10,146 nt of DNA from Actinomycetota bacterium (GCA_009704445.1 WLED01000037.1:1-10146); one strand, 5' to 3'. Positions 1-6,155 are shown, numbered from the stretch's first letter. The notes: generated from the letters alone by a model not told the origin. Translations and numbers: made by a program.

Positions 1-76
1 GGACCGGACGTGGGGATCTGGCCGGAAGAGGCTGCGGGTTGGATCGGCATAGGCTCGATTCTCCATTAGCTTTCAT
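1..76 (-). CDS. Possible 5' end of an unidentified minus-strand gene (partial)
   Basis: A good minus-strand promoter lies at 114-142 and points into this stretch. The first suitable ATG (76-74) has AAGGG eight bases upstream and opens a frame running off the window edge, about 25 residues, beginning MKANGESSLC. Two other minus-strand ATGs (66 and 50) also open frames to the edge, and the ATG at 50 has GGAG ten bases upstream, so the frame is not settled. The first 60 bases are about 65% G+C, much richer than the rest. No family is recognisable. In mycobacteria and streptomycetes a whiB gene lies near the mannose-1-phosphate guanylyltransferase gene, but none of the visible frames shows a convincing Wbl motif. 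A plus-strand gene tail ending at 69 is also possible. Confidence 0.25.
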   Translation of the reverse strand, partial: MKANGESSLCRSNPQPLPARSPRPV

Positions 77-113
77 GATCTCATCCCTTGTGGACAAGAC
101 TTGTTATAGGTGA

Positions 114-142
114 ATTACACGCGTGTAACTCGCTTATGTCAA
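114..142 (-). promoter_or_regulatory. Sigma-70-type promoter, minus strand
   Basis: Read on the minus strand, a perfect -35 TTGACA (142-137) is separated by exactly 17 bases from TGTAAT (119-114), one mismatch from the -10 consensus. This is the best-matching promoter in the window and would start transcription near 107, toward the window edge. A perfect palindrome covers its -10 and half of its spacer, suggesting repression or other control. Confidence 0.6.
115..128. promoter_or_regulatory. Perfect 14-bp palindrome, operator candidate
   Basis: TTACACGCGTGTAA is its own reverse complement. It overlaps the -10 hexamer and spacer of the minus-strand promoter at 114-142, the position where a bound dimer would block RNA polymerase. 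The binding protein is not identified. The match is seen directly; the operator role is inference. Confidence 0.5.
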
Positions 143-189
143 GCCAGCAAGTGGGAAATGGACTGATCCGTAGGGGCTAATTTGGTCGT

Positions 190-203
190 AAATACCTGTA
201 TTT
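190..203. repeat. Inverted repeat, 6-bp arms around CT
   Basis: AAATAC-CT-GTATTT is a near-perfect palindrome upstream of the minus-strand promoter. The two-base centre is too short for an RNA hairpin loop, so a protein-binding site is the more natural reading. Function unknown. Confidence 0.35.
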
Positions 204-220
204 TTTCGAAAATTAGGCAG

Positions 221-236
221 AAATTCGCGTGAATTT
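221..236. repeat. Inverted repeat, 6-bp arms around GCGT
   Basis: AAATTC-GCGT-GAATTT has perfect 6-bp arms. It shares the core GCGT with the palindrome at 115-128 and lies about 80 bases upstream of the -35 at 137-142. It could be a second site for the same regulator or chance in AT-rich DNA. Confidence 0.35.
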
Positions 237-250
237 GAGCGTGATCGGAG

Positions 251-287
251 AAAAAACCTTCAATGGAGTATCAACATTTGTTGAAAA
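251..287 (-). terminator. Likely intrinsic terminator of the fdxA-dapC-manC operon
   Basis: Directly after the manC stop codon, the minus-strand RNA can pair UUUUCAA (287-281) with UUGAAGG (263-257), seven pairs including two G-U. Six U follow at once (256-251). The 17-base loop contains most of a competing inverted repeat at 271-284. The stem is weak but the position and U-run are right. Confidence 0.45.
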
Positions 288-288
288 T

Positions 289-1248
289 CTAGGGAATTGG
301 AACTATTTCCTGATTTGCGACAAAAGAACTCTCAATTTTTGCACCCTCTTCAACTTTTGTGCCTCGGGAGACAAAGGAGTTAATGATCTGAGCATTAGCT
401 CCAATGAAACAGTTTGATTCAATTATTGAGGATTGAATTCGGGCACCAGATGCAACCTGACAGCCAGGTGCAACACTGCTGCCGCCCGTCAGTTGGGCTG
501 ATGGGTCAACGACAGAATTCGCAGCAATCAAAAAATCACCGTGTCGTTTAACAATTTCGACCGAGGCTTTCATGAGAGCTTGAGGTGTTCCAATATCAAC
601 CCAGTATGCGTTCTCAACATACCCATATACAGCTGCACCGTTTTTCACAAGCAAAGGAAAGGTTTCTCGTTCAACTGAGACCACTGCATCTATGGGGATA
701 GAGCTAAGAACACGAGGGTTAAAAACATAGCATCCAGCATTAATTTGATTTGTTACTGGGTTGTCCATTTTCTCAAGGAAGTCTGTAACCCGACCATCGG
801 AATCGGTTGGTACACATCCATATGCTCGAGCATCTTCGACTTGCGTTAAATGCAAAGTGACATCGGCATTATTTGCTTCGTGTTGACGAATCTGTTCTGA
901 AAGATTATGCGAACTAAGTACGTCGCCATTTAAAATCACAATCGATTCTGAAGAGTTAATCAACTTGGCAGCATTTCGAATCGCTCCGCCTGTTCCTAAC
1001 GGTGTTTTTTCCACAGCATACTGAATCTGCATACCCCACTTTGAACCATCACCAAAATATGGAGTAAATAACTCTGATAAATAAGATGTAGCTAGAACTA
1101 TCTGAGTTATTCCTGCTGCTTTGGCCATATTAAGTTGATGCTCTGTAACCGGAATTCCAGCAACAGTTAACATGGGTTTTGGAGTGTTTTTAGTTAATGG
1201 CATTAGGCGGGTGCCATAACCACCAACAAGCAAAATTGCTGTTGCCAT
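289..1248 (-). CDS. manC: Nucleotidyltransferase with C-terminal beta-helix, probable mannose-1-phosphate guanylyltransferase
   Basis: The 319-residue product is a sugar-phosphate nucleotidyltransferase. It transfers a nucleotide to a sugar-1-phosphate with release of pyrophosphate, most likely making GDP-mannose in the cytoplasm for glycan synthesis. The nucleotide-binding signature GGYGTRLMPLT with PKPM fills residues 9-26. LGTGGA is at 84-89, the metal-binding NGDV at 107-110, FLEK at 157-160, NAGCY at 170-174, ERETFP at 193-198 and WVDIGTP at 216-222. From about residue 245 to the end there are left-handed beta-helix hexapeptide repeats. It is somewhat shorter than mycobacterial ManB (about 360). 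It starts with ATG 3 bases after the dapC stop, with AAAGGG inside the dapC end as ribosome-binding site, so the two are probably co-transcribed. Glucose-1-phosphate thymidylyl- or uridylyltransferase activity cannot be excluded from sequence alone, but the actinobacterial ManB likeness is better. The gene symbol is functional, not certain. Confidence 0.8.
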   Translation of the reverse strand: MATAILLVGGYGTRLMPLTKNTPKPMLTVAGIPVTEHQLNMAKAAGITQIVLATSYLSELFTPYFGDGSKWGMQIQYAVEKTPLGTGGAIRNAAKLINSSESIVILNGDVLSSHNLSEQIRQHEANNADVTLHLTQVEDARAYGCVPTDSDGRVTDFLEKMDNPVTNQINAGCYVFNPRVLSSIPIDAVVSVERETFPLLVKNGAAVYGYVENAYWVDIGTPQALMKASVEIVKRHGDFLIAANSVVDPSAQLTGGSSVAPGCQVASGARIQSSIIESNCFIGANAQIINSFVSRGTKVEEGAKIESSFVANQEIVPIP

Positions 1249-1251
1249 GAG

Positions 1252-2316
1252 TTATCCCTTTAAACGAGAAACTGCTTCGGCAATCTGGCTATCAGTTGCT
1301 GTCATTGCCACTCGAATATGTTGAGCGCCAGCTTCTCCATAAAAACTTCCAGGCGTTGCCAATATCCCATAGCCGGCCAACCATTCCACGCTCTTCCATG
1401 CATCTTCATTTCGTGTGCACCAAAGATAAAGACCTGAATCGCTATATTCAATAGTAAATCCGTGTTTGATTAAGGCTGGCCTCATTGCATCCTTGCGTGC
1501 GTTGTAGCGATCACGCTGTTGCTGTACATGTGTCTCATCGGTCAATGCAACCGTCATTGCCATTTGAACTGGAAGCGGAACCATCATTCCTGCATGTTTG
1601 CGAATCTCTCGAATTCGAGCAATCAGTGCAGCATCTCCCACCATAAAAGCTGCCCTGTATCCAGCCATCGACGAGCGCTTTGATAAGGAATGCACGGCAA
1701 GAATATTGCTATTGTCTCCGCCGGTTTGGGACAAAACTGAGAGTGAGTGTGCGCTCTGATCAAACTCTAGGTAACACTCGTCAGATATTAAAACAGATCC
1801 ATTTTTTCTCGACCAGTTGATGCAAGCTTGAATCTCTTTCGCACTATGCACTCGCCCTGTTGGATTTGAAGGCGAGTTTAGCCACGCAAGATCAGCATCT
1901 GGCCACGTTGTTGCATCTATTGGAACTGGAATCGATTGCGCGCTGGCTAGCAATGCACCAACGTGATAAGTCGGATATGCAATTTCAGGGATCAATACCT
2001 TTTTTGATTCAAGAATTGTTGGAAGCCATGCAACCAACTCTTTGGATCCGATAACAGGTAGAACATCAAAATCTCCAGTTGCACCTAAACGCTTAGTTGC
2101 CCAGTTCTTAATAGCAACACGAAGTTCGCTGGTTCCTGCGGTTACCGGATAACTTGGAGAGTTAGATGCATCGCGAAAAGCTTTTTGTATGAACTCTGGA
2201 GTTGGATCAACTGGCGTTCCTTGTGACAGATCGATGATCCCATTGGGATGTGAACGAGCTTTGTCACCAAATGGCACCAATGCATCCCACGGGAAATCTG
2301 GGAGCTGTGCTCTCAA
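1252..2316 (-). CDS. dapC: N-succinyl-LL-diaminopimelate aminotransferase
   Basis: This 354-residue fold-type I PLP aminotransferase would convert N-succinyl-2-amino-6-ketopimelate to N-succinyl-diaminopimelate with glutamate, a step of lysine and meso-diaminopimelate (cell wall) synthesis. The opening LPDFPWDALVPF and DLSQGTPVDPTP at 29-40 are typical of actinobacterial DapC. NSPSNPTG is at 147-154, DECY at 179-182, the Schiff-base lysine K213 sits in SLSKRSSMAGYR, and the carboxylate-binding arginine is R335 in HIRVAMT. The only start upstream of the conserved N-terminus is TTG, three bases after the fdxA stop, with no strong ribosome-binding site, so translation probably depends on coupling to fdxA. 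The fdxA-dapC order is conserved in actinobacteria, which supports DapC over a generic aspartate aminotransferase. Confidence 0.9.
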   Translation of the reverse strand: MRAQLPDFPWDALVPFGDKARSHPNGIIDLSQGTPVDPTPEFIQKAFRDASNSPSYPVTAGTSELRVAIKNWATKRLGATGDFDVLPVIGSKELVAWLPTILESKKVLIPEIAYPTYHVGALLASAQSIPVPIDATTWPDADLAWLNSPSNPTGRVHSAKEIQACINWSRKNGSVLISDECYLEFDQSAHSLSVLSQTGGDNSNILAVHSLSKRSSMAGYRAAFMVGDAALIARIREIRKHAGMMVPLPVQMAMTVALTDETHVQQQRDRYNARKDAMRPALIKHGFTIEYSDSGLYLWCTRNEDAWKSVEWLAGYGILATPGSFYGEAGAQHIRVAMTATDSQIAEAVSRLKG

Positions 2317-2319
2317 TTG

Positions 2320-2640
2320 TTACTCGCTCTTTGGTGGAAGTGCGGCAACAATCTGATGATCGCTCCCGGTTGCTCCAACTTTACTTGCACCACCTGGTGA
2401 ACCAATCTCAACAAAAAATTCTGTGTTGACTGCGCCAAACTCTTTCCAAACTCCAGGAACATCATCCTCATAATAAATTGCTTCAACTGGACATACTGGT
2501 TCGCAGGCACCGCAGTCCACGCATTCATCCGGCTGGATATAGAGCATGCGATCACCCTCATAAATGCAATCCACCGGACATTCTTCGATGCAAGATTTGT
2601 CTTTAACATCGACGCAAGGTTGGGCGATCACATAGGTCAC
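2320..2640 (-). CDS. fdxA: Seven-iron ferredoxin
   Basis: This is a 106-residue soluble electron carrier with one [3Fe-4S] and one [4Fe-4S] cluster. Cysteines fall at 9, 17, 21, 25, 40, 43, 46 and 50. By comparison with Azotobacter FdI, C9, C17 and C50 bind the 3Fe cluster; C21, C40, C43 and C46 bind the 4Fe cluster; C25 is the extra free cysteine. The frame stays open upstream to 2697, but the true start is the GTG at 2640. It begins the family-typical TYVI.QPCVDVKDK, and a full GGAGG lies six bases before it. It is first gene of the fdxA-dapC-manC operon. Its redox partner is not visible here; in actinobacteria it is often linked to cytochrome P450s or low-iron and hypoxic growth. Confidence 0.93.
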   Translation of the reverse strand: MTYVIAQPCVDVKDKSCIEECPVDCIYEGDRMLYIQPDECVDCGACEPVCPVEAIYYEDDVPGVWKEFGAVNTEFFVEIGSPGGASKVGATGSDHQIVAALPPKSE

Positions 2641-2646
2641 AACAGG

Positions 2647-2651
2647 CCTCC
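2647..2651 (-). promoter_or_regulatory. Ribosome-binding site that fixes the fdxA start
   Basis: GGAGG on the minus strand lies six bases upstream of the GTG at 2640. It is the strongest Shine-Dalgarno sequence in the window and decides the GTG over the in-frame upstream start at 2697. Confidence 0.85.
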
Positions 2652-2678
2652 AGATTTTATGGTGATTTGATTGGCGTA

Positions 2679-2684
2679 ATTCTA
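2679..2684 (-). promoter_or_regulatory. Possible -10 element of the fdxA operon
   Basis: TAGAAT on the minus strand is one mismatch from TATAAT and would give a leader of about 30 bases carrying the GGAGG site. No good -35 is present (TGGCGA at 18 bases is weak). It lies in the 97-base gap between the divergent fdxA and the gene at 2738. Confidence 0.4.
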
Positions 2685-2725
2685 ACGCGTACTTCACCTA
2701 CATCGCCAGATTTGCTTGTTCGGTT

Positions 2726-2731
2726 TATCGT
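2726..2731 (+). promoter_or_regulatory. -10-like element of a leaderless promoter
   Basis: TATCGT matches the actinobacterial TANNNT pattern and ends six bases before the ATG at 2738. No Shine-Dalgarno sequence precedes that ATG, so the mRNA probably begins at or near the start codon. No convincing -35 is seen. Confidence 0.45.
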
Positions 2732-2737
2732 AGGCAC

Positions 2738-2938
2738 ATGCCCACAGAGCTGGAGTCCACCTTTACTGCCCTTATTGGAAAAAGGGTGAGTATTCGCTTG
2801 CACGATCCCGAAGGTGGTTTCCGCGACATTGTTGGATATCTTCAGAGTCCTACATCTTTAAGAAATCGCCATGATGAGTTAATTGAATTCTCTCATAATG
2901 AGATTTTCATCTGGAGAGAGGTCATAACAAAAAAATGA
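2738..2938 (+). CDS. Small stand-alone SH3-like barrel protein, function unknown
   Basis: The 66-residue product has the alternating hydrophobic pattern of a small beta barrel: LIGKRVSIRLHD at about 12-23, FRDIVGYLQS at 28-37, ELIEFSH at 47-53 and EIFIWREV at 55-62. This resembles the SH3-like accessory domain found in actinobacterial GNAT acetyltransferases of the Rv0428c type (pattern G.RV..R....GG..D..G.L), but here no acetyltransferase domain follows. The likeness is from memory of that family and needs a profile search. The gene probably has a leaderless mRNA. Its stop overlaps the cysS start as ATGA, so the two are translationally coupled. There is no signal peptide or membrane segment; the protein should be cytoplasmic. 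Function is unknown. Confidence 0.7.
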   Translation: MPTELESTFTALIGKRVSIRLHDPEGGFRDIVGYLQSPTSLRNRHDELIEFSHNEIFIWREVITKK

Positions 2939-4299
2939 CTCTTCGTTTGTATGACACTAAATCTCGCCAACTTAAGGAAGTAGCAAGCCACAATGGTGCC
3001 ACTTCCATGTACTGCTGTGGACCTACAGTTTATCGGGATGCACATGTGGGAAATCTACGAACCTTCCTTCTCGCAGACTTGATCTCACGTGCATTAACTC
3101 TCTCTGGAATTGATGTTTCGTTGGTCCAAAACATCACTGATGTTGGACACATGAGCGAGGATTTTCAGGAAGACGACAAAATTCTAACTCAAGCGCACAT
3201 TGAAAAAATCGACCCCTATGAAATTGCTCGTAAATATGAAGAGAATTTTCACAAAGATCTCTCCCGTTTAAATATAAGAAAAGCAATGGTTTATCCAAAG
3301 GCAAGTGAATCAATTGAAATGATGTTGTCGATGATTTCAGAATTGATCGATAAAAAGGCCGCCTACGTTGGTAATGACGGATCTGTTTATTTTGATGCAC
3401 ATAGCTCACAGGGTTATGGAGAGTTAAGTGGCAATCGACTTGATGCACTCAAGCCTGGACACAAGCATGAAGTTTCTGAAGACACTGCTAAAAGATTTCA
3501 TGCCGATTGGGCGCTTTGGAAAGCGGCAGGCAACAGAACACAAATGATTTGGCCATCACCGTGGGGGTCAGGGTTTCCTGGCTGGCATATCGAATGTTCG
3601 GCAATGTCTATGGAGCTTTTGAATTCTCATGTTGATGTTCATGTTGGTGGCATTGATCTCCGGTTCCCCCATCATGAAAATGAACGCGCTCAATCAAATG
3701 CAATCACTGGTGAAGAAAGTGTTGATGTTTGGGTTCATGGGGAGCATCTCTTGTTCGAAGGTCGAAAAATGTCGAAAAGCTCCGGAAATGTGCTGCTGCT
3801 CCAGGATGTAATTGATCGAGGTTTTGATCCATTGGCACTTCGGCTTTGTCTATTAGAAAATCGATATAGATCTCAAATGGATTTAACCTGGAAATCAATT
3901 GAAGCTGCTCATGAACTTTTACTTCGCTGGCGAGGCAAGATGTCTGAATGGGCAGAAAATGAACCAAGTGTGAAGCCTTGGGAAGCAGATCCTGAAATAG
4001 AGTCAGCGATCAACAACGACATTGACACCCCCAAGATTCTGCTTCGTCTGCGGGGTATCGAAAAAAGTGAGCAAGGAAATAAGCGCGCGCTGTTTTTGTA
4101 TGCAGATCAGATTCTTGGCTTAAATCTTGATGCAGGAATTGAAGAAAAGGTACTAACAGCGAAGATGAAAGAACTCTTAGATGCGCGCTCTTTAGCAAGA
4201 AGTGAAAAACGTTGGGCAGACAGTGATGATCTGCGAGTTCAACTCGAAGGTTTGGGTCTGATGATTAAAGATACACCGGAGGGACAAACCTGGAATTAA
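2935..4299 (+). CDS. cysS: Cysteinyl-tRNA synthetase
   Basis: The 454-residue class I aminoacyl-tRNA synthetase activates cysteine with ATP and loads it on tRNA-Cys. The HIGH-type motif is HVGN (37-40) after YCCGPTVY, and KMSKS is at 278-282. Predicted zinc ligands by comparison with the E. coli enzyme are C28, C221 (HIEC), H246 and E250 (FPHHENE). The C-terminal DALR/anticodon-binding part ends in the CysRS hallmark ARSEKRWADSDDLR...DTPEGQTW. That tail and the full length separate it from MshC, the shorter mycothiol ligase (about 412 residues) descended from CysRS. An odd point is NITDVGHM followed by an acidic stretch and EDDKIL (66-83), where many bacterial CysRS have TDVDDKI; this marks a different sequence clade. 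Translation starts on the ATGA overlap with the preceding small gene. Confidence 0.9.
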   Translation: MTLRLYDTKSRQLKEVASHNGATSMYCCGPTVYRDAHVGNLRTFLLADLISRALTLSGIDVSLVQNITDVGHMSEDFQEDDKILTQAHIEKIDPYEIARKYEENFHKDLSRLNIRKAMVYPKASESIEMMLSMISELIDKKAAYVGNDGSVYFDAHSSQGYGELSGNRLDALKPGHKHEVSEDTAKRFHADWALWKAAGNRTQMIWPSPWGSGFPGWHIECSAMSMELLNSHVDVHVGGIDLRFPHHENERAQSNAITGEESVDVWVHGEHLLFEGRKMSKSSGNVLLLQDVIDRGFDPLALRLCLLENRYRSQMDLTWKSIEAAHELLLRWRGKMSEWAENEPSVKPWEADPEIESAINNDIDTPKILLRLRGIEKSEQGNKRALFLYADQILGLNLDAGIEEKVLTAKMKELLDARSLARSEKRWADSDDLRVQLEGLGLMIKDTPEGQTWN

Positions 4300-4300
4300 T

Positions 4301-4331
4301 CTCTAGTTAGACCAATAGAAAGACTAAAGAG
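4301..4331. terminator. Weak hairpin between convergent genes
   Basis: CTCT(AG)TTAG at 4301-4310 can pair with CTAAAGAG at 4324-4331 around a 13-base loop, leaving a 2-base bulge. It spans the 24 bases between the cysS stop and the stop of the minus-strand membrane-protein gene. No clear U-run follows in either direction, so termination is only suggested by position. Confidence 0.22.
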
Positions 4332-4635
4332 GCATAATGATTGCGATAACGATGGCTATGAATCCAATGTTGAGCAGTGATGTTCCTAAGCCATCACCTT
4401 GAATTAAATATTCGTCATTTAATCCCGGAAAGCCAGCGCGCAAAACTACGATTGCCCAAACAATGGCAACGATAAATCGAAAAGTTCGACCACCCCACTG
4501 TCTTCCTGAGGCCCAAACTCCAAAACTTGCACCTGCTATTGAGAGGATCAAGCCAAAGGGTGGATACAGGCTGTGAACAAAGACTGAGCTCGCTCCTAAT
4601 GCCAAACCAAAAAGAATCGAGTAGAGATACTTCAT
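4324..4635 (-). CDS. Small four-helix membrane protein downstream of mshB
   Basis: The 103-residue protein is almost entirely hydrophobic, with four likely transmembrane segments at about 4-22, 26-44, 53-69 and 85-103, joined by the short polar loops ASGRQWGGR and GLNDEYLIQGDG. The last helix ends at the C-terminus. Its ATG overlaps the mshB stop by four bases (ATGA), so it is coupled to mshB. A small membrane protein directly after mshB is also found in mycobacteria (Rv1171) and in streptomycetes (DUF6113 proteins). The position and topology suggest the same family, but the assignment rests on context and is not proven by residues. A role in mycothiol biology is possible but undemonstrated. 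Confidence 0.75.
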   Translation of the reverse strand: MKYLYSILFGLALGASSVFVHSLYPPFGLILSIAGASFGVWASGRQWGGRTFRFIVAIVWAIVVLRAGFPGLNDEYLIQGDGLGTSLLNIGFIAIVIAIIMPL

Positions 4636-5501
4636 TTGGCAATAATTCCAGAAGATAAATCTGTTTCGCGACCATGATCATCAAAAGGTGCACTCTTTTC
4701 ACCTTTTACAAGTGTGTAGTACTCATCTCCCCAAATTTGTAATCCCAAATTATTAGATAGAGCAAAAAATGGGCCATCCAATGTGATTTGAGTTTCATGT
4801 GCCTTCATCGCTGCAAGTTTATGATCTACAAATTTGCTTCCATCTACTAAGGTCGTGACAAATGCATCATCTTTTGCAAAAGGCAAGTCATCTACTGTTT
4901 CTGCTCCAAAGAAATCAGAACCGATCTCTTTCATTTTCGCAATACCTTGGGCTAAAACTGATTTTGGCATTGTGTTCCAATAAATTTTCTGAATCTTCCA
5001 ATCAGCAATTTCGGAGGCTCGCATTGCAATCCGGTGTGCCTGAATATGATCTGGGTGACCATAACCACCAAATTCATCATAGGTAATCATGATCTGTGGC
5101 TTAACTTCTTCAATGACTTCAACCAAATACTGTGCTGCGGTATCTATGTCGGCCTGCCAAAAAACATCCGCTCTATTATTTTGTTCAGTGCCCATCATTC
5201 CACTATCTCGAAACTTTACTGATGGGTCACCAAGAAATCTAAAGTCAGTAATTCCTAATTCTTTCATTGCTAATGCAAGTTCACCTTCACGATGAAGGCC
5301 AAGTTGATCCTGATCACTACTTGCAAGGTGAGCAAGCTCAGGTACAAGAACTTCGCCTTCTTCACCACGTGTGCAAGTTACTAGGGTTACACCTGCACCA
5401 CCGGCGGCATATTTGGCCATAGTCGCCCCATTGTTGATAGTTTCATCATCAGGGTGTGCATGTACCAAGAGGATGCGAATTCCTTCATATGAGCGGTTCA
5501 T
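4632..5501 (-). CDS. mshB: GlcNAc-inositol deacetylase of mycothiol synthesis
   Basis: This LmbE/PIG-L family zinc deacetylase of 289 residues removes the acetyl group from GlcNAc-Ins to give GlcN-Ins, the acceptor for cysteine in mycothiol synthesis. AHPDDE is at 15-20 and GGYGHPDHIQAH at 145-156. By comparison with M. tuberculosis MshB, zinc would be held by H16, D19 and H152, with D18 as general base and H149 and Y147 assisting. CTRGEEGE and the DSGM.GT block are MshB-like and separate it from mycothiol S-conjugate amidase less clearly, which remains a minor alternative. I chose ATG at 5501, because MNRSYEGIRILLVHAHPDD matches the family N-terminus; the frame opens to a TTG at 5531 that would abut the divergent gene. 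It is followed by an overlapping membrane-protein gene. Confidence 0.9.
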   Translation of the reverse strand: MNRSYEGIRILLVHAHPDDETINNGATMAKYAAGGAGVTLVTCTRGEEGEVLVPELAHLASSDQDQLGLHREGELALAMKELGITDFRFLGDPSVKFRDSGMMGTEQNNRADVFWQADIDTAAQYLVEVIEEVKPQIMITYDEFGGYGHPDHIQAHRIAMRASEIADWKIQKIYWNTMPKSVLAQGIAKMKEIGSDFFGAETVDDLPFAKDDAFVTTLVDGSKFVDHKLAAMKAHETQITLDGPFFALSNNLGLQIWGDEYYTLVKGEKSAPFDDHGRETDLSSGIIAK

Positions 5502-5509
5502 AATGGGTA

Positions 5510-5515
5510 ATTCTG
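5510..5515 (-). promoter_or_regulatory. Possible -10 of mshB
   Basis: CAGAAT on the minus strand ends eight bases before the ATG at 5501, with no Shine-Dalgarno sequence between. It differs from TANNNT only in the first base and would give a near-leaderless mRNA. Weak on its own. Confidence 0.3.
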
Positions 5516-5518
5516 CCG

Positions 5519-5524
5519 TAGGAT
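5519..5524 (+). promoter_or_regulatory. -10 element of a leaderless promoter for the TetR gene
   Basis: TAGGAT ends exactly seven bases before the ATG at 5532 and there is no ribosome-binding site. The intervening bases together with the last T of the hexamer form the palindrome TTGCGCAA (5524-5531), a possible autoregulatory half of an operator. No strong -35 is seen. Confidence 0.5.
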
Positions 5525-5531
5525 TGCGCAA

Positions 5532-6143
5532 ATGAGTAATGCAGAGATTATTAACAAGTCGCGTTTACCAAGAGATGAGCGCCGGGCTTTATTGCTATCA
5601 GCGGCCTTGGAAGTCTTTACTACAGCGGGCTATCACTCTGCTGCTATGGATGAGATTGCAGATCGTGCCAAAGTCTCAAAACCAGTTCTTTATCAACATT
5701 TTCCTTCGAAATTAGAGTTATATCTTGCAGTCCTTGACCTTCATATCGACTCTTTGGTCTTTGAAATTCAGAAAGCTATTGCATCGACCCCAGACAATAA
5801 AGAACGTGTGTATGCAACAGTTAATACGTATTTTTCCTTTATCGAAAAGGAAGGTGAAGCTTTCAGGCTTTTGTTTGAAAGTGATATGAGTGTTGAGCCT
5901 CAAGTCCATGAGCGGCTTAATCGCATGACTTATGACTGCGCAGCTGCGGTAAGTGCAGTTATTGCGATCGATACTGGGTTATCAAAAGAGGCATCAATGC
6001 TTATTGGTGTCGGAATGATTGGATATGCCCAAGTTACGGCTCGTCATTGGTTGGAGCGCGATAGTAAATTGACCAAAGAAAATGCTGTAGAACTTGTTCA
6101 TAGCCTCATGTGGCGAGGTATTTCAGGGTTTCCGCTCACTTAA
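5532..6143 (+). CDS. TetR-family transcriptional regulator
   Basis: The 203-residue protein has a TetR N-terminal DNA-binding domain at about 14-62: RRALLLSAALEVFTTAGYHSA leading into the helix-turn-helix MDEIADRAKVSKPVLYQHFPSK (39-60), which carries the family's turn and recognition helix. The remaining residues, about 65-200, form the all-helical ligand and dimerisation domain. It is likely a repressor responding to a small molecule that cannot be named from sequence. It is divergent from mshB over 30 bases and precedes a DEAD-box helicase gene. In mycobacteria a TetR protein (Rv3208) also lies close to the rhlE gene, so orthology is plausible; the DUF3107 gene found between them there is absent. 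The targets could include its own promoter or mshB; this is inference. Confidence 0.9.
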   Translation: MSNAEIINKSRLPRDERRALLLSAALEVFTTAGYHSAAMDEIADRAKVSKPVLYQHFPSKLELYLAVLDLHIDSLVFEIQKAIASTPDNKERVYATVNTYFSFIEKEGEAFRLLFESDMSVEPQVHERLNRMTYDCAAAVSAVIAIDTGLSKEASMLIGVGMIGYAQVTARHWLERDSKLTKENAVELVHSLMWRGISGFPLT

Positions 6144-6147
6144 ACCC
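6126..6147. repeat. Inverted repeat across the TetR stop codon
   Basis: GGGTTT (6126-6131) and AAACCC (6142-6147) are perfect 6-bp arms around a 10-base loop. No U-run follows; the next bases are the -10-like TAGGAT. It may be a weak attenuating hairpin or an operator for the helicase promoter. Confidence 0.35.
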
Positions 6148-6149
6148 GA

Positions 6150-6155
6150 TAGGAT
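6150..6155 (+). promoter_or_regulatory. -10 element upstream of the helicase leader ORF
   Basis: TAGGAT ends seven bases before an ATG at 6163, the same hexamer and spacing as at the TetR gene. It would give a leaderless mRNA beginning with the short ORF and continuing into the helicase gene. No clear -35. Confidence 0.45.

Noticed and set aside
20..40. CCGGAAG followed by GCTGC, reminiscent of the signal recognition particle RNA apex
   Set aside because: The conserved asymmetric loop (AGCAG partner) and the expected flanking pairing are missing.
52..64. GGCTCGATTCTCC, similar to a tRNA T-arm
   Set aside because: No acceptor, D or anticodon arms can be laid out around it, and there is no CCA or matching 5' acceptor strand.
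89..97. Single DnaA-box-like TTGTCCACA on the minus strand
   Set aside because: One 9-base match without further boxes or an AT-rich unwinding element, and no replication genes nearby; not evidence of an origin.
2313..2609. 98-codon open frame on the minus strand overlapping fdxA
   Set aside because: Out-of-frame shadow of fdxA, whose cysteine pattern is unmistakable in the other frame.
2935..4299. Reading the synthetase gene as mshC (mycothiol ligase), given mshB next door
   Set aside because: The full-length C-terminal domain ending in the CysRS-type DTPEGQTW and the 454-residue length fit CysRS; MshC is shorter and lacks this tail.
4632..5531. Longer mshB starting at TTG 5531
   Set aside because: It would add ten residues not seen in the family and abut the TetR start codon; the ATG at 5501 matches the usual N-terminus.
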